Assembly: GCF_013149275.1 (NCBI RefSeq)
Contig: NZ_JABGNA010000005.1
Span: 124,001 to 188,000, forward strand
DNA: 64,000 nt
Direction of reading: 5' to 3'
Source of the DNA: Mucilaginibacter sp. SG564
Lineage (GTDB): Bacteria; Bacteroidota; Bacteroidia; Sphingobacteriales; Sphingobacteriaceae
The first letter of the stretch is position 1. The number at the start of each line of letters is the position of its first letter. Positions 43,862 through 52,480 of the stretch are shown one piece after another. The notes beneath the pieces are model-generated. The model made no database searches and was not told the origin of the DNA. It saw only the letters and a list, made by a program, of their open reading frames with translations. A program made the position numbers and the translations under genes.

Positions 43862-44464
43862 ATGGGCATCATAGAACGCAAACAACGCCAGAAAGACGAT
43901 ACAAGATTACGCATCGTCGATGCCGCACTGAAAATCGGCAAAGAGCATGGGTGGAACGCACTTAGCATGCGCCGTATTGGTGATATAATTGAGTACTCTG
44001 CGCCTATAGTTTACGAGTATTTCTCTAATAAGGACGCCCTTTTGATAGAGCTCATCAGAATGGGTTACCGCAAACTGGTAAAACAATTGAAAGCAATCAA
44101 TAAAAGCCACGAAAGTCCGGTAAAGCAAATTGAGGCTTTGTGGCAAGTATATTGGGACTTCGCATTTGCGGAAAGAGAATTTTATCAGCTGATGTTTGGA
44201 ATAGATACCAGTTGCGCTTGTCACACTTTAAGGCTACCTGAGGCTGAGCAGCCTGAAGCCCTGATAAGTGAGGCGATAAGAAGGCTTCTTCCGAACCGAG
44301 AGAATACTGACGAAAAGGTATCAGAGCTTTATTATACTTTTTGGTCGATCGTTCATGGCCTAATATCATTAAACATGGTTAGAGCAGATATTCCAAAGTC
44401 CTTAAACGGTCAAGTTTTAACGAGTGCGCTAAGTGGCGTTTTTAGATCTATAGCCACGGACTAG
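43862..44464 (+). CDS. TetR/AcrR-family regulator of the RND efflux operon
   Basis: The 200-residue protein has an N-terminal TetR domain (about 10-57: DTRLRIVDAALKIGKEHGWN, RRIGDIIEYSAPIVYEYFSN as helix-turn-helix) and a C-terminal ligand domain of the WHG type (EFYQLMFGIDTSC, LYYTFWSIVHGLISLNMVRA). It is the first gene before adaptor, pump and channel genes on the same strand, so it probably represses the operon and itself and responds to a pump substrate. Three TGTCACA/TGTCTAA elements lie upstream, which would add sigma-dependent control. Confidence 0.9.
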   Translation: MGIIERKQRQKDDTRLRIVDAALKIGKEHGWNALSMRRIGDIIEYSAPIVYEYFSNKDALLIELIRMGYRKLVKQLKAINKSHESPVKQIEALWQVYWDFAFAEREFYQLMFGIDTSCACHTLRLPEAEQPEALISEAIRRLLPNRENTDEKVSELYYTFWSIVHGLISLNMVRADIPKSLNGQVLTSALSGVFRSIATD

Positions 44465-44604
44465 CATAACCGGCATTTCCTGGTTTTCTATTACGTCGCA
44501 AAAATGCGATGACAGGATAGGTATTGCCAAAATATTTCGAACTGAGTATTAAAAAACGAGAAATAATAAATAATAAACAAACACAAATTAAAAACAATAA
44601 AATC

Positions 44605-45750
44605 ATGAAATCACTAACATTATCCCTAGCAGCAATTATCGCAACAGTACTTGCAAGTTGTTCAAAACCAGAAGCTCCGCAAACCGCAGCGCTATCTGAA
44701 TTGCCGGTTTTAGAAATCAAAAATAGTAACCCTATTACCTATCAGGATTATCCCGCATCAATCGAAGGCGCCCAAAATGTTGAGATCCGTCCGCAGGTCA
44801 GCGGGATCCTTGAAAAGATCTACGTGGATGAAGGCGCTTTCGTTCAAAAGGGTCAGCCACTATTTAAAATTGAGGATCAACCTTACACTGAGAAATTAAA
44901 CAATGCACAAGCCGCACAAATGGCTGCTGCAGGCGCTGTTCAAAATGCGCAATTGGAGGTTGAAAAATTGACTCCGTTAGTTGCCAACAAGGTTATTTCT
45001 GACTTTCAGCTAAAAACTGCTAATGCTACTTTAACAGTCGCTAAGGCAAATTTGCAGCAAGCCAGGGCCGACGTTGCAGCAGCAAAAATCAATTTAGGCT
45101 ATACCTTGATTAAAGCTCCGACCAGTGGCTATTTAGGAAGGCTGGATACTAAACAGGGAAGTCTTGTCGGGCCGTCTGATGCTGCCGCTTTGACACAGGT
45201 TTCAGACGTACACGATGTACGCGTATACTTTTCTTTAAGCGAAGATGATTTCGTGACCTTCAAACAACAATACGCCGGCAATACGCTTCAGGAAAAAATT
45301 AAACATTTGCCACCTGTTTCTTTGGTGTTGGCGGATGACAGCGCATATGCCATTCAAGGCAAGGTTGATATGGTAGATGGCCAATTTGATAAAAATACTG
45401 CGGCCATAACACTTAGAGCAACTTTCCCTAATAAAAACGGCGTACTAAGATCAGGAAATACTGGTAAAATAAGGTTGGGTCTTCAGCATGAAAATGTTGC
45501 AGTAGTTCCGGTTGATGCGACCTTCGAGGTGCAGGACAAAGTATTTGTCTATACTGTTGGAGACAGCAATAAAGTTGTTAAGCAGCCAATAGTCCTTGCC
45601 GGTAAAAGTGGCACTACCTACCTGGTAAAGAATGGATTGAAGCCTAAGGACAGAGTTGTGACAGCCGGTATAGATCATTTGCAGGATGGTCAGAAAATAC
45701 AGCCCCAAGTTGACACCAAGCTTTCAACAATTGCCTACTCAGCTAATTAA
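44605..45750 (+). CDS. RND efflux periplasmic adaptor lipoprotein (AcrA/MexA type)
   Basis: The frame is open earlier, but the ATG at 44605 (MKSLTLSLAAIIATVLASCS) opens a lipoprotein signal with lipobox LASC, giving 381 residues. The membrane-fusion-protein order follows: half-lipoyl NVEIRPQVSGILEKIYVDEG, helical hairpin of Ala/Gln/Leu repeats (LNNAQAAQMAAAGAVQNAQLE start), second lipoyl YTLIKAPTSGYLGRLDTKQG, beta-barrel and membrane-proximal part ending LKPKDRVVTAGIDHLQDGQK. It bridges the RND pump and the outer-membrane channel. It is 33 bases before the pump gene. Confidence 0.94.
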   Translation: MKSLTLSLAAIIATVLASCSKPEAPQTAALSELPVLEIKNSNPITYQDYPASIEGAQNVEIRPQVSGILEKIYVDEGAFVQKGQPLFKIEDQPYTEKLNNAQAAQMAAAGAVQNAQLEVEKLTPLVANKVISDFQLKTANATLTVAKANLQQARADVAAAKINLGYTLIKAPTSGYLGRLDTKQGSLVGPSDAAALTQVSDVHDVRVYFSLSEDDFVTFKQQYAGNTLQEKIKHLPPVSLVLADDSAYAIQGKVDMVDGQFDKNTAAITLRATFPNKNGVLRSGNTGKIRLGLQHENVAVVPVDATFEVQDKVFVYTVGDSNKVVKQPIVLAGKSGTTYLVKNGLKPKDRVVTAGIDHLQDGQKIQPQVDTKLSTIAYSAN

Positions 45751-45783
45751 TCACCAATCTGATCACCTCTTAAAATTTCAATT

Positions 45784-48700
45784 ATGTTACGCAAATTCAT
45801 TGAGCGACCAATTCTTTCAACAGTTGTCGCGATCATTACGGTGATACTGGGCGCCATCGGATTAACAAAGCTGCCTGTAGAACAATTCCCTGATATCGCT
45901 CCGCCAGCGATCCAGGTGACTGCAACTTATCCTGGCGCAAACGCGGAAACAATTCTAAGATCAGTTGCCCCGTCTCTGGAAGAAGCAATCAACGGTGTAG
46001 AGAACATGACCTACATGAGTTCTATTGCCAGCAACGACGGTACATTGGCCATCTCGGTGTTCTTTAAGCAGGGCACTAATCCTGATCAGGCTTCTGTCAA
46101 TGTTCAGAACAGGGTTTCACAGGCTTTGAGCCAACTACCGCCAGAGGTCATCCAGCAAGGCGTCGTAACTCAAAAGCAACAGAACAGCTTGATCAGTTGT
46201 GTCGGTGTTTTCTCTACAGACCCTAAAAAATACGACCGCCATTTCGTTGCCAACTATACTTACATCAACCTTATTCCGGAAATCAAACGTATTCCCGGTG
46301 TTGGTAATGCGGTCCTATTTGGCGGGTCTAAAGATTATTCAATGAGGGTTTGGCTCAATCCTTCTAAAATGGCCGCTTATAAGGTTACACCCGCGGAGGT
46401 AAACAGTGCGATACAGGACAAGAATCTGGAAGCCGCACCTGGAAAATTTGGTGAAGAGAGCAATGAGAAATTCGAGTATGTAATCAAATATAAAGGCAAA
46501 TACACCCGTCCCGAAGAGTACGCTAATATACCTATTCGCGCAAACAGCGACGGGTCTATATTAAGACTAAAAGACATAGCTCGTGTAGAGCTTGGTGCCT
46601 ATTCTTATTCCAACTTAAGCTTTTTGAACGGAAGAGAAGGTGAAACGATTATGATCTACCAACTAAAAGGGTCAAATGCTAACGATATTCAAATTCAGGT
46701 TGATAAATTGATGGCGAAAGCTGCGAAGAATTTTCCAAAAGGAATTGAGTATGACAATTTCTTCAGGAGAAAAACAGCTCTGGATGAATCTATTGTTCAG
46801 GTGAAACATACGTTAATCGAGGCTTTCGTCCTTGTATTTATCGTTGTCCTTATTTTCCTGCAGGATTTCCGTTCGACCCTTATACCGGCAATAGCCGTTC
46901 CTGTCGCGATCATTGGCACGTTCTTCTTTATGAATCTTTTTGGGCTGGCTATCAATCTGCTAACATTGTTTGCGATGATTCTTGCAATCGGTATTGTAGT
47001 CGATGACGCAATTGTGGTGGTGGAGGCAGTCCACTCAAAAATGGAGCATGAGCGTTTGAAGCCAAGAGCAGCGACGCTAGCCGCAATGCATGAAATTGGC
47101 GGAGCGATTATATCGATAACCCTGGTGATGATGGCCGTTTTTCTTCCGGTAGGATTTATGAGCGGATCAACAGGCATCTTCTATAGGCAGTTTGCGTTTA
47201 CGATGGCAATTGCGATCGGTATTTCAGCCATCAACGCCTTGACACTGAGTCCTGCATTAGCTGCATTGTTCCTGAAAAATACGCATACAGATGACATCGG
47301 CGAAAAACCAAAAACATTTACGCAGAAATTCTCGGTAGGCTTTAACGCTGCATTCGGAAAAATAACAAATACCTACGTAAACCACGTTACTTTTTTACTG
47401 AAACATAAATGGCTCGGCATAGCCGGACTTGGATTGGTGACTGTATTCGCAGTGTATTTAGTGAAAAATACTAAATCCGGGTTTATTCCCACTGAAGACC
47501 AGAACTTCCTTGCAGTTGCGGTAAATATGCCGTCAGGAACTTCTTTAAATACCACTAGAGACGTAATGCACCAGGCCGATAAAGTGTTGTCAACTATTCC
47601 GGCTACTCACATGTTGGCGACCATAGATGGTTGGAACCTGGTAACCAATTCAACAAGCTCGTCTTCAGCAGCCCTGTTCTTTCTGTTGAAACCGCAAAAG
47701 GAACGCGGAGCTGTTCGTGACATCGATGCATTACAAGACCTGATGCGTCAAAAACTTTCAACGATCAAACAAGGAACATTTTTTGTCTTTGCCTTCCCGA
47801 CTGTGCCTGGCTTTAGCAATGTAGAAGCGTTGGATATGGTTTTACAGGATAAAACAGGAGGCACTTTATCGAACTTTAGCAAAATCGCTAATGATTTCAT
47901 TGGCAAGCTTAACAAACGTAAAGAAGTAGCCTTCGCGTTTACTCAATTTAAAACCGATTATCCACAGTATCTTTTGGAAATCGACGATGACAAAGCGGCA
48001 CAACTGGGCGTTAGCGTGCGTGATGTGTTTCAAAGTATGCAAACCTATTTTGGTAGCGCACAGGCTTCTGATCTCAGCCGTTTTGGTAAATATTACCGAG
48101 TAATGGTTCAGGCTGACGTACCTAATCGTGCCGATCCTTCATCTATTGCACAGGTGTACGTAAAAAACAATATTGGACAAATGGTGCCGATCAAAACACT
48201 TATTAAATTGACCAGGACTTACGGCTCAGAGACCGCTTCACGTTACAATTTGTTTAATTCTATTGAGATCAATGCAATTCCAAAACCTGGTTTTAGTTCA
48301 GGTGACGTCATTAAAGCGATAGAGGAAACTGCAAAAGAAGAATTGCCGACTGGTTTCAATTATGAATGGACAGGACAAACACGTGAGGAAATTTCCGCCG
48401 GTGACCAGGCGATCGTAGTATTCGCGTTGTCCCTGATATTTATCTACTTCCTTTTGGCCGCACAATATGAGAGTTATCTGCTGCCATTTGCCGTACTGCT
48501 TTCCATACCAACTGGGGTAGCCGGCGTATTTGCAGCGTTACATTTCACAGATATCTCCAATAATATTTATGTGCAGGTCGCCCTGATTATGCTGATCGGT
48601 CTGCTATCCAAAAATGCTATCCTTATAGTGGAATTTGCCCATCAACGCCGTATGCACGGAGAGCCGTTGGTTGAGGCTGCCATTAAAGCGGCCAAACAAC

Positions 48701-48981
48701 GCCTTCGTCCGATAGTCATGACCTCCCTGGCGTTTCTCGTGGGCATCATACCGATGATATTTGCGGAAGGCCCGTCGGCACAGGGTAACCACTCCATTAG
48801 TATTGCAGCCGCCGGTGGCATGACTTTAGGTGTTGCGCTAGGATTACTAATTATACCCGTATTGTTCGTGATCTTCCAGCATTTACAGGAAAAAATAAGA
48901 GGGCCGATTAATGCGGATCATGACGAGGCTGTTATTGAAGACGAGCATTCAAATCATATTCAACCTGTCGTACTGAATTAA
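45784..48981 (+). CDS. RND multidrug efflux pump (HAE1, AcrB type)
   Basis: The 1065-residue inner-membrane transporter has the AcrB arrangement of 12 helices and two large periplasmic loops. Signatures are the N-terminus FIERPILSTVVAIITVILGA, porter segment GVENMTYMSSIASNDGTLAI, the TM4 proton-relay Asp pair in ILAIGIVVDDAIVVVEAV, and LLSKNAILIVEFAHQRR in TM10. It uses proton flow to expel hydrophobic drugs or dyes through the adaptor and channel encoded on either side. The length is normal for HAE1. It is the middle gene of a three-gene pump set. Confidence 0.96.
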   Translation: MLRKFIERPILSTVVAIITVILGAIGLTKLPVEQFPDIAPPAIQVTATYPGANAETILRSVAPSLEEAINGVENMTYMSSIASNDGTLAISVFFKQGTNPDQASVNVQNRVSQALSQLPPEVIQQGVVTQKQQNSLISCVGVFSTDPKKYDRHFVANYTYINLIPEIKRIPGVGNAVLFGGSKDYSMRVWLNPSKMAAYKVTPAEVNSAIQDKNLEAAPGKFGEESNEKFEYVIKYKGKYTRPEEYANIPIRANSDGSILRLKDIARVELGAYSYSNLSFLNGREGETIMIYQLKGSNANDIQIQVDKLMAKAAKNFPKGIEYDNFFRRKTALDESIVQVKHTLIEAFVLVFIVVLIFLQDFRSTLIPAIAVPVAIIGTFFFMNLFGLAINLLTLFAMILAIGIVVDDAIVVVEAVHSKMEHERLKPRAATLAAMHEIGGAIISITLVMMAVFLPVGFMSGSTGIFYRQFAFTMAIAIGISAINALTLSPALAALFLKNTHTDDIGEKPKTFTQKFSVGFNAAFGKITNTYVNHVTFLLKHKWLGIAGLGLVTVFAVYLVKNTKSGFIPTEDQNFLAVAVNMPSGTSLNTTRDVMHQADKVLSTIPATHMLATIDGWNLVTNSTSSSSAALFFLLKPQKERGAVRDIDALQDLMRQKLSTIKQGTFFVFAFPTVPGFSNVEALDMVLQDKTGGTLSNFSKIANDFIGKLNKRKEVAFAFTQFKTDYPQYLLEIDDDKAAQLGVSVRDVFQSMQTYFGSAQASDLSRFGKYYRVMVQADVPNRADPSSIAQVYVKNNIGQMVPIKTLIKLTRTYGSETASRYNLFNSIEINAIPKPGFSSGDVIKAIEETAKEELPTGFNYEWTGQTREEISAGDQAIVVFALSLIFIYFLLAAQYESYLLPFAVLLSIPTGVAGVFAALHFTDISNNIYVQVALIMLIGLLSKNAILIVEFAHQRRMHGEPLVEAAIKAAKQRLRPIVMTSLAFLVGIIPMIFAEGPSAQGNHSISIAAAGGMTLGVALGLLIIPVLFVIFQHLQEKIRGPINADHDEAVIEDEHSNHIQPVVLN

Positions 48982-49026
48982 TCGGTCTTGAAAAGAAATC
49001 GTAAGTAAACAATAATGTAAAATCTT

Positions 49027-49052
49027 TCTATGGAGCTTCGGAGCTCCATAGA
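49027..49052 (+). other. Hairpin with UUCG-type loop inside the efflux operon
   Basis: TCTATGGAGCT (49027-49037) and AGCTCCATAGA (49042-49052) are perfect inverted 11-mers around TCGG, so the closed loop reads C(UUCG)G. It sits 45 bases after the pump stop and 15 bases before the channel ATG, with no T-run. It probably tunes mRNA stability or partial termination rather than ending the operon. Confidence 0.75.
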
Positions 49053-49067
49053 TTAAATCACAACGAA

Positions 49068-50477
49068 ATGAAAACCTTAAAATTTGGATGGCTTGCTCTT
49101 ATCACTTTGGCCATACTGAGCGGCTGTAAAGTATCGAAAGATACCCAACTTCCGGATATGCAACTTAAGAATTACCGCGCTGCGACTGTTGAGGATACCG
49201 CTTCCGTAGGTCGTTTGAGCTGGAAAAACTTCTTCACTGATCCAACGCTGAGGAGTCTTATCGACAGCGCTATCTTACGGAATAATGATCTGCAAATTGC
49301 AGTCAAAAATATTGAATCGTCACGCCAGCTATTGACGCAGGCCAAGTGGGGAAACGTTCCTGTCGTAGGATTGGGGGTATCGGCTGCTACAAACAATCCT
49401 TCCGATAACAGTTTTACTGGCTTATCGTTGAACTCAGCTTTGCAAACCAACCATATTAATGATTACAATGCCGGCTTGAACCTATCCTGGGAAGCAGATA
49501 TATGGGGTAAAATCAGCAGCCGTAAGGCGGCAGCGTTATCCGCTTACCTGCAGACCGAAGAGGCACGTAAAGCGGTCCAGATCAGACTGATATCAAATGT
49601 AGCCAGTGGCTATTATAATTTATTGATGTTGGACGAACAGATCGAAATCGCGAAAGCTAACGTCCGGCTTAATGATAGCACTATAAGTATCATTAAGTTA
49701 CAATTCACTTCAGGCCAGACCACCTCGCTGGCTGTTCAACAAGCAGAAGCTCAAAGACTGACCGCAGCTGCGCTGGTGCCTAAATTTGAGCAGGCGATCG
49801 CTATCCAGGAAAACGCCCTTAGCATTCTGGCAGGCAAATTGCCTGAAGCGGTTACCAGGTCCGGAAAGCTGGAGAATATAGCTCTTCCGAAAAATTTATC
49901 TGCCGGTGTGCCCTCACAGTTGTTAACCTACAGACCTGACGTTCGCAGCGCTGAATTAGCGGTTGACAAAGCCAACGCGCAGGTTGGTTATTCAAAAGCG
50001 GCAATGTATCCCACGTTGGCAATTACCGCTCAGGGTGGTGTCAACTCGTTTAAAGCCAGTAATTGGTTTACGCTTCCGGCCTCACTTTTTGGAGTAGTAA
50101 CAGGTAGTGTTGTTCAACCTTTATTACAACGTAGGGAGTTAAAGACAAATTACGAAGTAGCAAAAATTAATAGAGAGAAAAGTGTAATTGAGTTCCGCCA
50201 GCAAGTACTTACCGCGGTTGGTGAAGTTTCAGATCAGCTTGTAGCGTTTGACAAATTGGGTGAGCAGAAGATCATCGTTAGCAATCGTGCCAAGACCTTG
50301 CAGCAGGCAACCAATAATGCTAACGCCCTGTTCAAGAATGGCCTGGCGAATTATCTGGAAGTGATCACAGCGCAGAGCAATGTCTTGCAAAGTGAATTGG
50401 AATTGGCGGGTATCAGGAAGGCTCAATTAATTGCCGCGGTAGATCTATATCGTTCTTTAGGTGGAGGTTGGAATTAA
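49068..50477 (+). CDS. TolC/OprM-type outer-membrane efflux channel lipoprotein
   Basis: The 469-residue protein has a lipoprotein signal with lipobox LSGC (residue 20 Cys) and two outer-membrane efflux repeats (about 60-240 and 270-465). Examples are LRNNDLQIAVKNIESSRQLL, LNLSWEADIWGKISSRKAAA, LLTYRPDVRSAELAVDKANA and VVQPLLQRRELKTNYEVAKI. It forms the trimeric exit duct for the adaptor-pump pair. It is the last gene of the operon, followed by a strong terminator 42 bases later. Confidence 0.95.
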   Translation: MKTLKFGWLALITLAILSGCKVSKDTQLPDMQLKNYRAATVEDTASVGRLSWKNFFTDPTLRSLIDSAILRNNDLQIAVKNIESSRQLLTQAKWGNVPVVGLGVSAATNNPSDNSFTGLSLNSALQTNHINDYNAGLNLSWEADIWGKISSRKAAALSAYLQTEEARKAVQIRLISNVASGYYNLLMLDEQIEIAKANVRLNDSTISIIKLQFTSGQTTSLAVQQAEAQRLTAAALVPKFEQAIAIQENALSILAGKLPEAVTRSGKLENIALPKNLSAGVPSQLLTYRPDVRSAELAVDKANAQVGYSKAAMYPTLAITAQGGVNSFKASNWFTLPASLFGVVTGSVVQPLLQRRELKTNYEVAKINREKSVIEFRQQVLTAVGEVSDQLVAFDKLGEQKIIVSNRAKTLQQATNNANALFKNGLANYLEVITAQSNVLQSELELAGIRKAQLIAAVDLYRSLGGGWN

Positions 50478-50518
50478 AGTTAAGTGTTTTCGTTGTTTTG
50501 TTGATGTGTTTGATTGGG

Positions 50519-50548
50519 CGCTCCGGATATTTCCGGGGCGTTTTTTTT
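50519..50548 (+). terminator. Intrinsic terminator of the RND efflux operon
   Basis: CGCTCCGGA (50519-50527) and TCCGGGGCG (50532-50540) pair with one G-U, followed by eight T (50541-50548). Confidence 0.9.
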
Positions 50549-50561
50549 ATCCAAAGGAAAT

Positions 50562-50589
50562 TGTCACAGTTTTTAAATTGAGTGTCTAA
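50562..50589 (+). promoter_or_regulatory. TGTCACA-N14-TGTCTAA promoter-like element, copy j
   Basis: TGTCACA (50562-50568) and TGTCTAA (50583-50589), directly after the efflux terminator and 167 bases before the likely MFS start. The terminator-promoter order shows that the MFS gene has its own start of the same class. Confidence 0.78.
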
Positions 50590-50620
50590 AACAGCAAGGC
50601 TAACACGTTTGCCAGAATAG

Positions 50621-50704
50621 ATGAAATTGAAAAATTTCAGCAGTCGACCATTTCTGGTCGAAGGAATGGCGGGTTTAGTATCCGGTGAAAAAGCCTTGTT
50701 GTAA
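50621..50704 (+). CDS. Possible 27-residue leader peptide before the MFS gene
   Basis: A short frame (MKLKNFSSRPFLVEGMAGLV, then SGEKALL) starts 31 bases after element j and ends ten bases before the first MFS ATG. The position fits a translated leader, as seen before some resistance genes, but composition gives no independent proof. It may be chance. Confidence 0.25.
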   Translation: MKLKNFSSRPFLVEGMAGLVSGEKALL

Positions 50705-50755
50705 ACGAATAGCATGTGGCCAGGCAGTCGCATGCTGTATTTTAGAAATTCGGCA

Positions 50756-52174
50756 ATGAATAAATCCATTTCTCCCTGGCTGTCCTTAGGTATAGTTTTG
50801 ACTGCGCCTTTATTATCGGTCATTGATATTTTCATCATTAATGTAGCCATGCCATCTATAAAGGCAGGCATTCGTGCCAACAACGCACAGGTACAATTGG
50901 TGATCGCATCTTACTTATTAGGTTACGCTTCATTCCTGATAACCGGCGGAAGATCCGGGGATCACTACGGACGAAAGCGCATTTTTATATGGGGTATGAT
51001 TTGTTTTTCTTTTTTTTCAGGTTTATGTGGTTTTTCGCAAAGTCCCCTGCAGTTAAATATTATGCGATTTGCCCAGGGTTTGAGCGCTGCGTTCATGGTG
51101 CCGCAGGCGATAGCCTTTATACAGGTATTATTTGTAAATACGGAAGATCGATCCCGGGCATTTGGCTGGTTTGGTATAACCCTTGGCACTGCATCAATAA
51201 TTGGACAGGTGCTCGGCGGCTATTTTTCCGGCGGTCATTTTTTTATAGCCGGCTGGCGGTTGATCTTTTTGATCAATGTTCCGATTGGGATACTCGCAAT
51301 TTTTGCAGCGCATTTTTTTCTTCGGGAAACCACGCGACAGAAAGAAGCGAAAATGGATGTTTCCGGCGTACTGATACTCACCATTTCCCTTTTTTGTCTG
51401 ATTGTTCCGATTATTCAAGGGAGGGAGGCTGGTTGGCCGTGGTGGAGCTTTTCCTTGTTAGCAGCCTCTGTAATTCTATTTATTTACTTTTTTTACGATC
51501 AGCGCAAAAAAAAGCTTTCGGGCAGAACCCCGCTCGTCAACGAAGATCTGTTTCATTTTTCGGATTTTCGAATAGGCCTTGCGGCGGTTTTATTCCATTT
51601 TATGTTGCATACCTGTTATCTGTTTTTAAGCGCATATTATCTCCAAAGCGGTCTGGGTTTAAGTCCATTAATTGCCGGATTATATTTCGTCGCGCCTGGC
51701 GTACTCTTTACCTTAAGTTCAGTTGTCGCCGGGAAGTTAATTCCAAAGACCGGCCCGTCTATTGTTCAGCTTGGTGTCATCATCATTCTGGGGACTTTTG
51801 CTTTGCAGATCGTATTTTTCAAAACTGGCGCTAGTGTTTTTACATTATTTTCGCTTCAAGCACTATATGGGTTGGGAAATGGGTTTGTCGTTCCATCGTT
51901 ATTAAACCTCACGCTTCGAAGTGTACCCCCAAAATACGCGGGCGCTGCCGCAGGAATTTATTCAACCGTTCAACAAACGGCCTCAGCTCTTGGGATCTGC
52001 CTGATCGGAGGATTATTTTTCTTTATCTCAGATAAAGTCCATAGCATACAAACCGCCTATCATTACGCGCTGGCAGCACAAATTGCTTGTGGTGTGCTGG
52101 TAAGCCTGATGTTGCTTTTTCTCCCCAAACAGTATCGCAACTCTTTAAATCTTAATACCGCACCGGTTGATTAA
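50756..52174 (+). CDS. MFS multidrug exporter, DHA2 (14-helix) type
   Basis: The start at 50756 (MNKSISPWLSLGIVLTAPLL) is preferred over the ATG at 50714 because family members begin close to the first helix. This gives 472 residues. Motifs are helix 1 SVIDIFIINVAMPSIKAGIR, motif A GGRSGDHYGRKRIFIWG, motif B region MRFAQGLSAAFMVPQAIAFI and motif C-like GITLGTASIIGQVLGGYFSG. Fourteen helices are expected. It is a proton antiporter for drugs or dyes. It sits between an RND pump operon and a sigma gene, all with the same promoter-like element. Confidence 0.93.
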   Translation: MNKSISPWLSLGIVLTAPLLSVIDIFIINVAMPSIKAGIRANNAQVQLVIASYLLGYASFLITGGRSGDHYGRKRIFIWGMICFSFFSGLCGFSQSPLQLNIMRFAQGLSAAFMVPQAIAFIQVLFVNTEDRSRAFGWFGITLGTASIIGQVLGGYFSGGHFFIAGWRLIFLINVPIGILAIFAAHFFLRETTRQKEAKMDVSGVLILTISLFCLIVPIIQGREAGWPWWSFSLLAASVILFIYFFYDQRKKKLSGRTPLVNEDLFHFSDFRIGLAAVLFHFMLHTCYLFLSAYYLQSGLGLSPLIAGLYFVAPGVLFTLSSVVAGKLIPKTGPSIVQLGVIIILGTFALQIVFFKTGASVFTLFSLQALYGLGNGFVVPSLLNLTLRSVPPKYAGAAAGIYSTVQQTASALGICLIGGLFFFISDKVHSIQTAYHYALAAQIACGVLVSLMLLFLPKQYRNSLNLNTAPVD

Positions 52175-52370
52175 TGCAACGAATTCTGTCATTCAGCTTG
52201 AAAGGGAAATCCGGAACGAAAAAAATATTCCAATTTTCTTTTTGCGGTCAAGAGCTATCGTCGTCACTTCTTCTCCAAGCTGAATTCCTAATGCGGCGTG
52301 GTATTAAGCCTGGTCGTTTACTGTAGTAATTATTAATTCTTTTGAAGAGAAAGAATTAACGAAAAAGTTT

Positions 52371-52398
52371 TGTCACACTTTTTCATTTGCGTGTCTAA
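52371..52398 (+). promoter_or_regulatory. TGTCACA-N14-TGTCTAA promoter-like element, copy k
   Basis: TGTCACA (52371-52377) and TGTCTAA (52392-52398), 64 to 82 bases before the possible starts of the sigma gene. It suggests that this sigma gene is controlled by the same class of promoter, possibly by its own product. Confidence 0.78.
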
Positions 52399-52480
52399 CC
52401 ATGCAGATGTCAAAATCTGCACTTGAACAAAGACACTCAACAACACTTTAAAACGGACTAACATGAAAGAAAGCGCAGTA

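Noticed and set aside
44219..44247. TGTCACA inside the TetR gene
   Set aside because: No TGTCTAA at the right distance and the site is in the coding sequence.
50413..50883. 156-codon minus-strand frame between channel and MFS genes
   Set aside because: It covers the terminator, element j and the start of the MFS gene on the other strand; it is a shadow.
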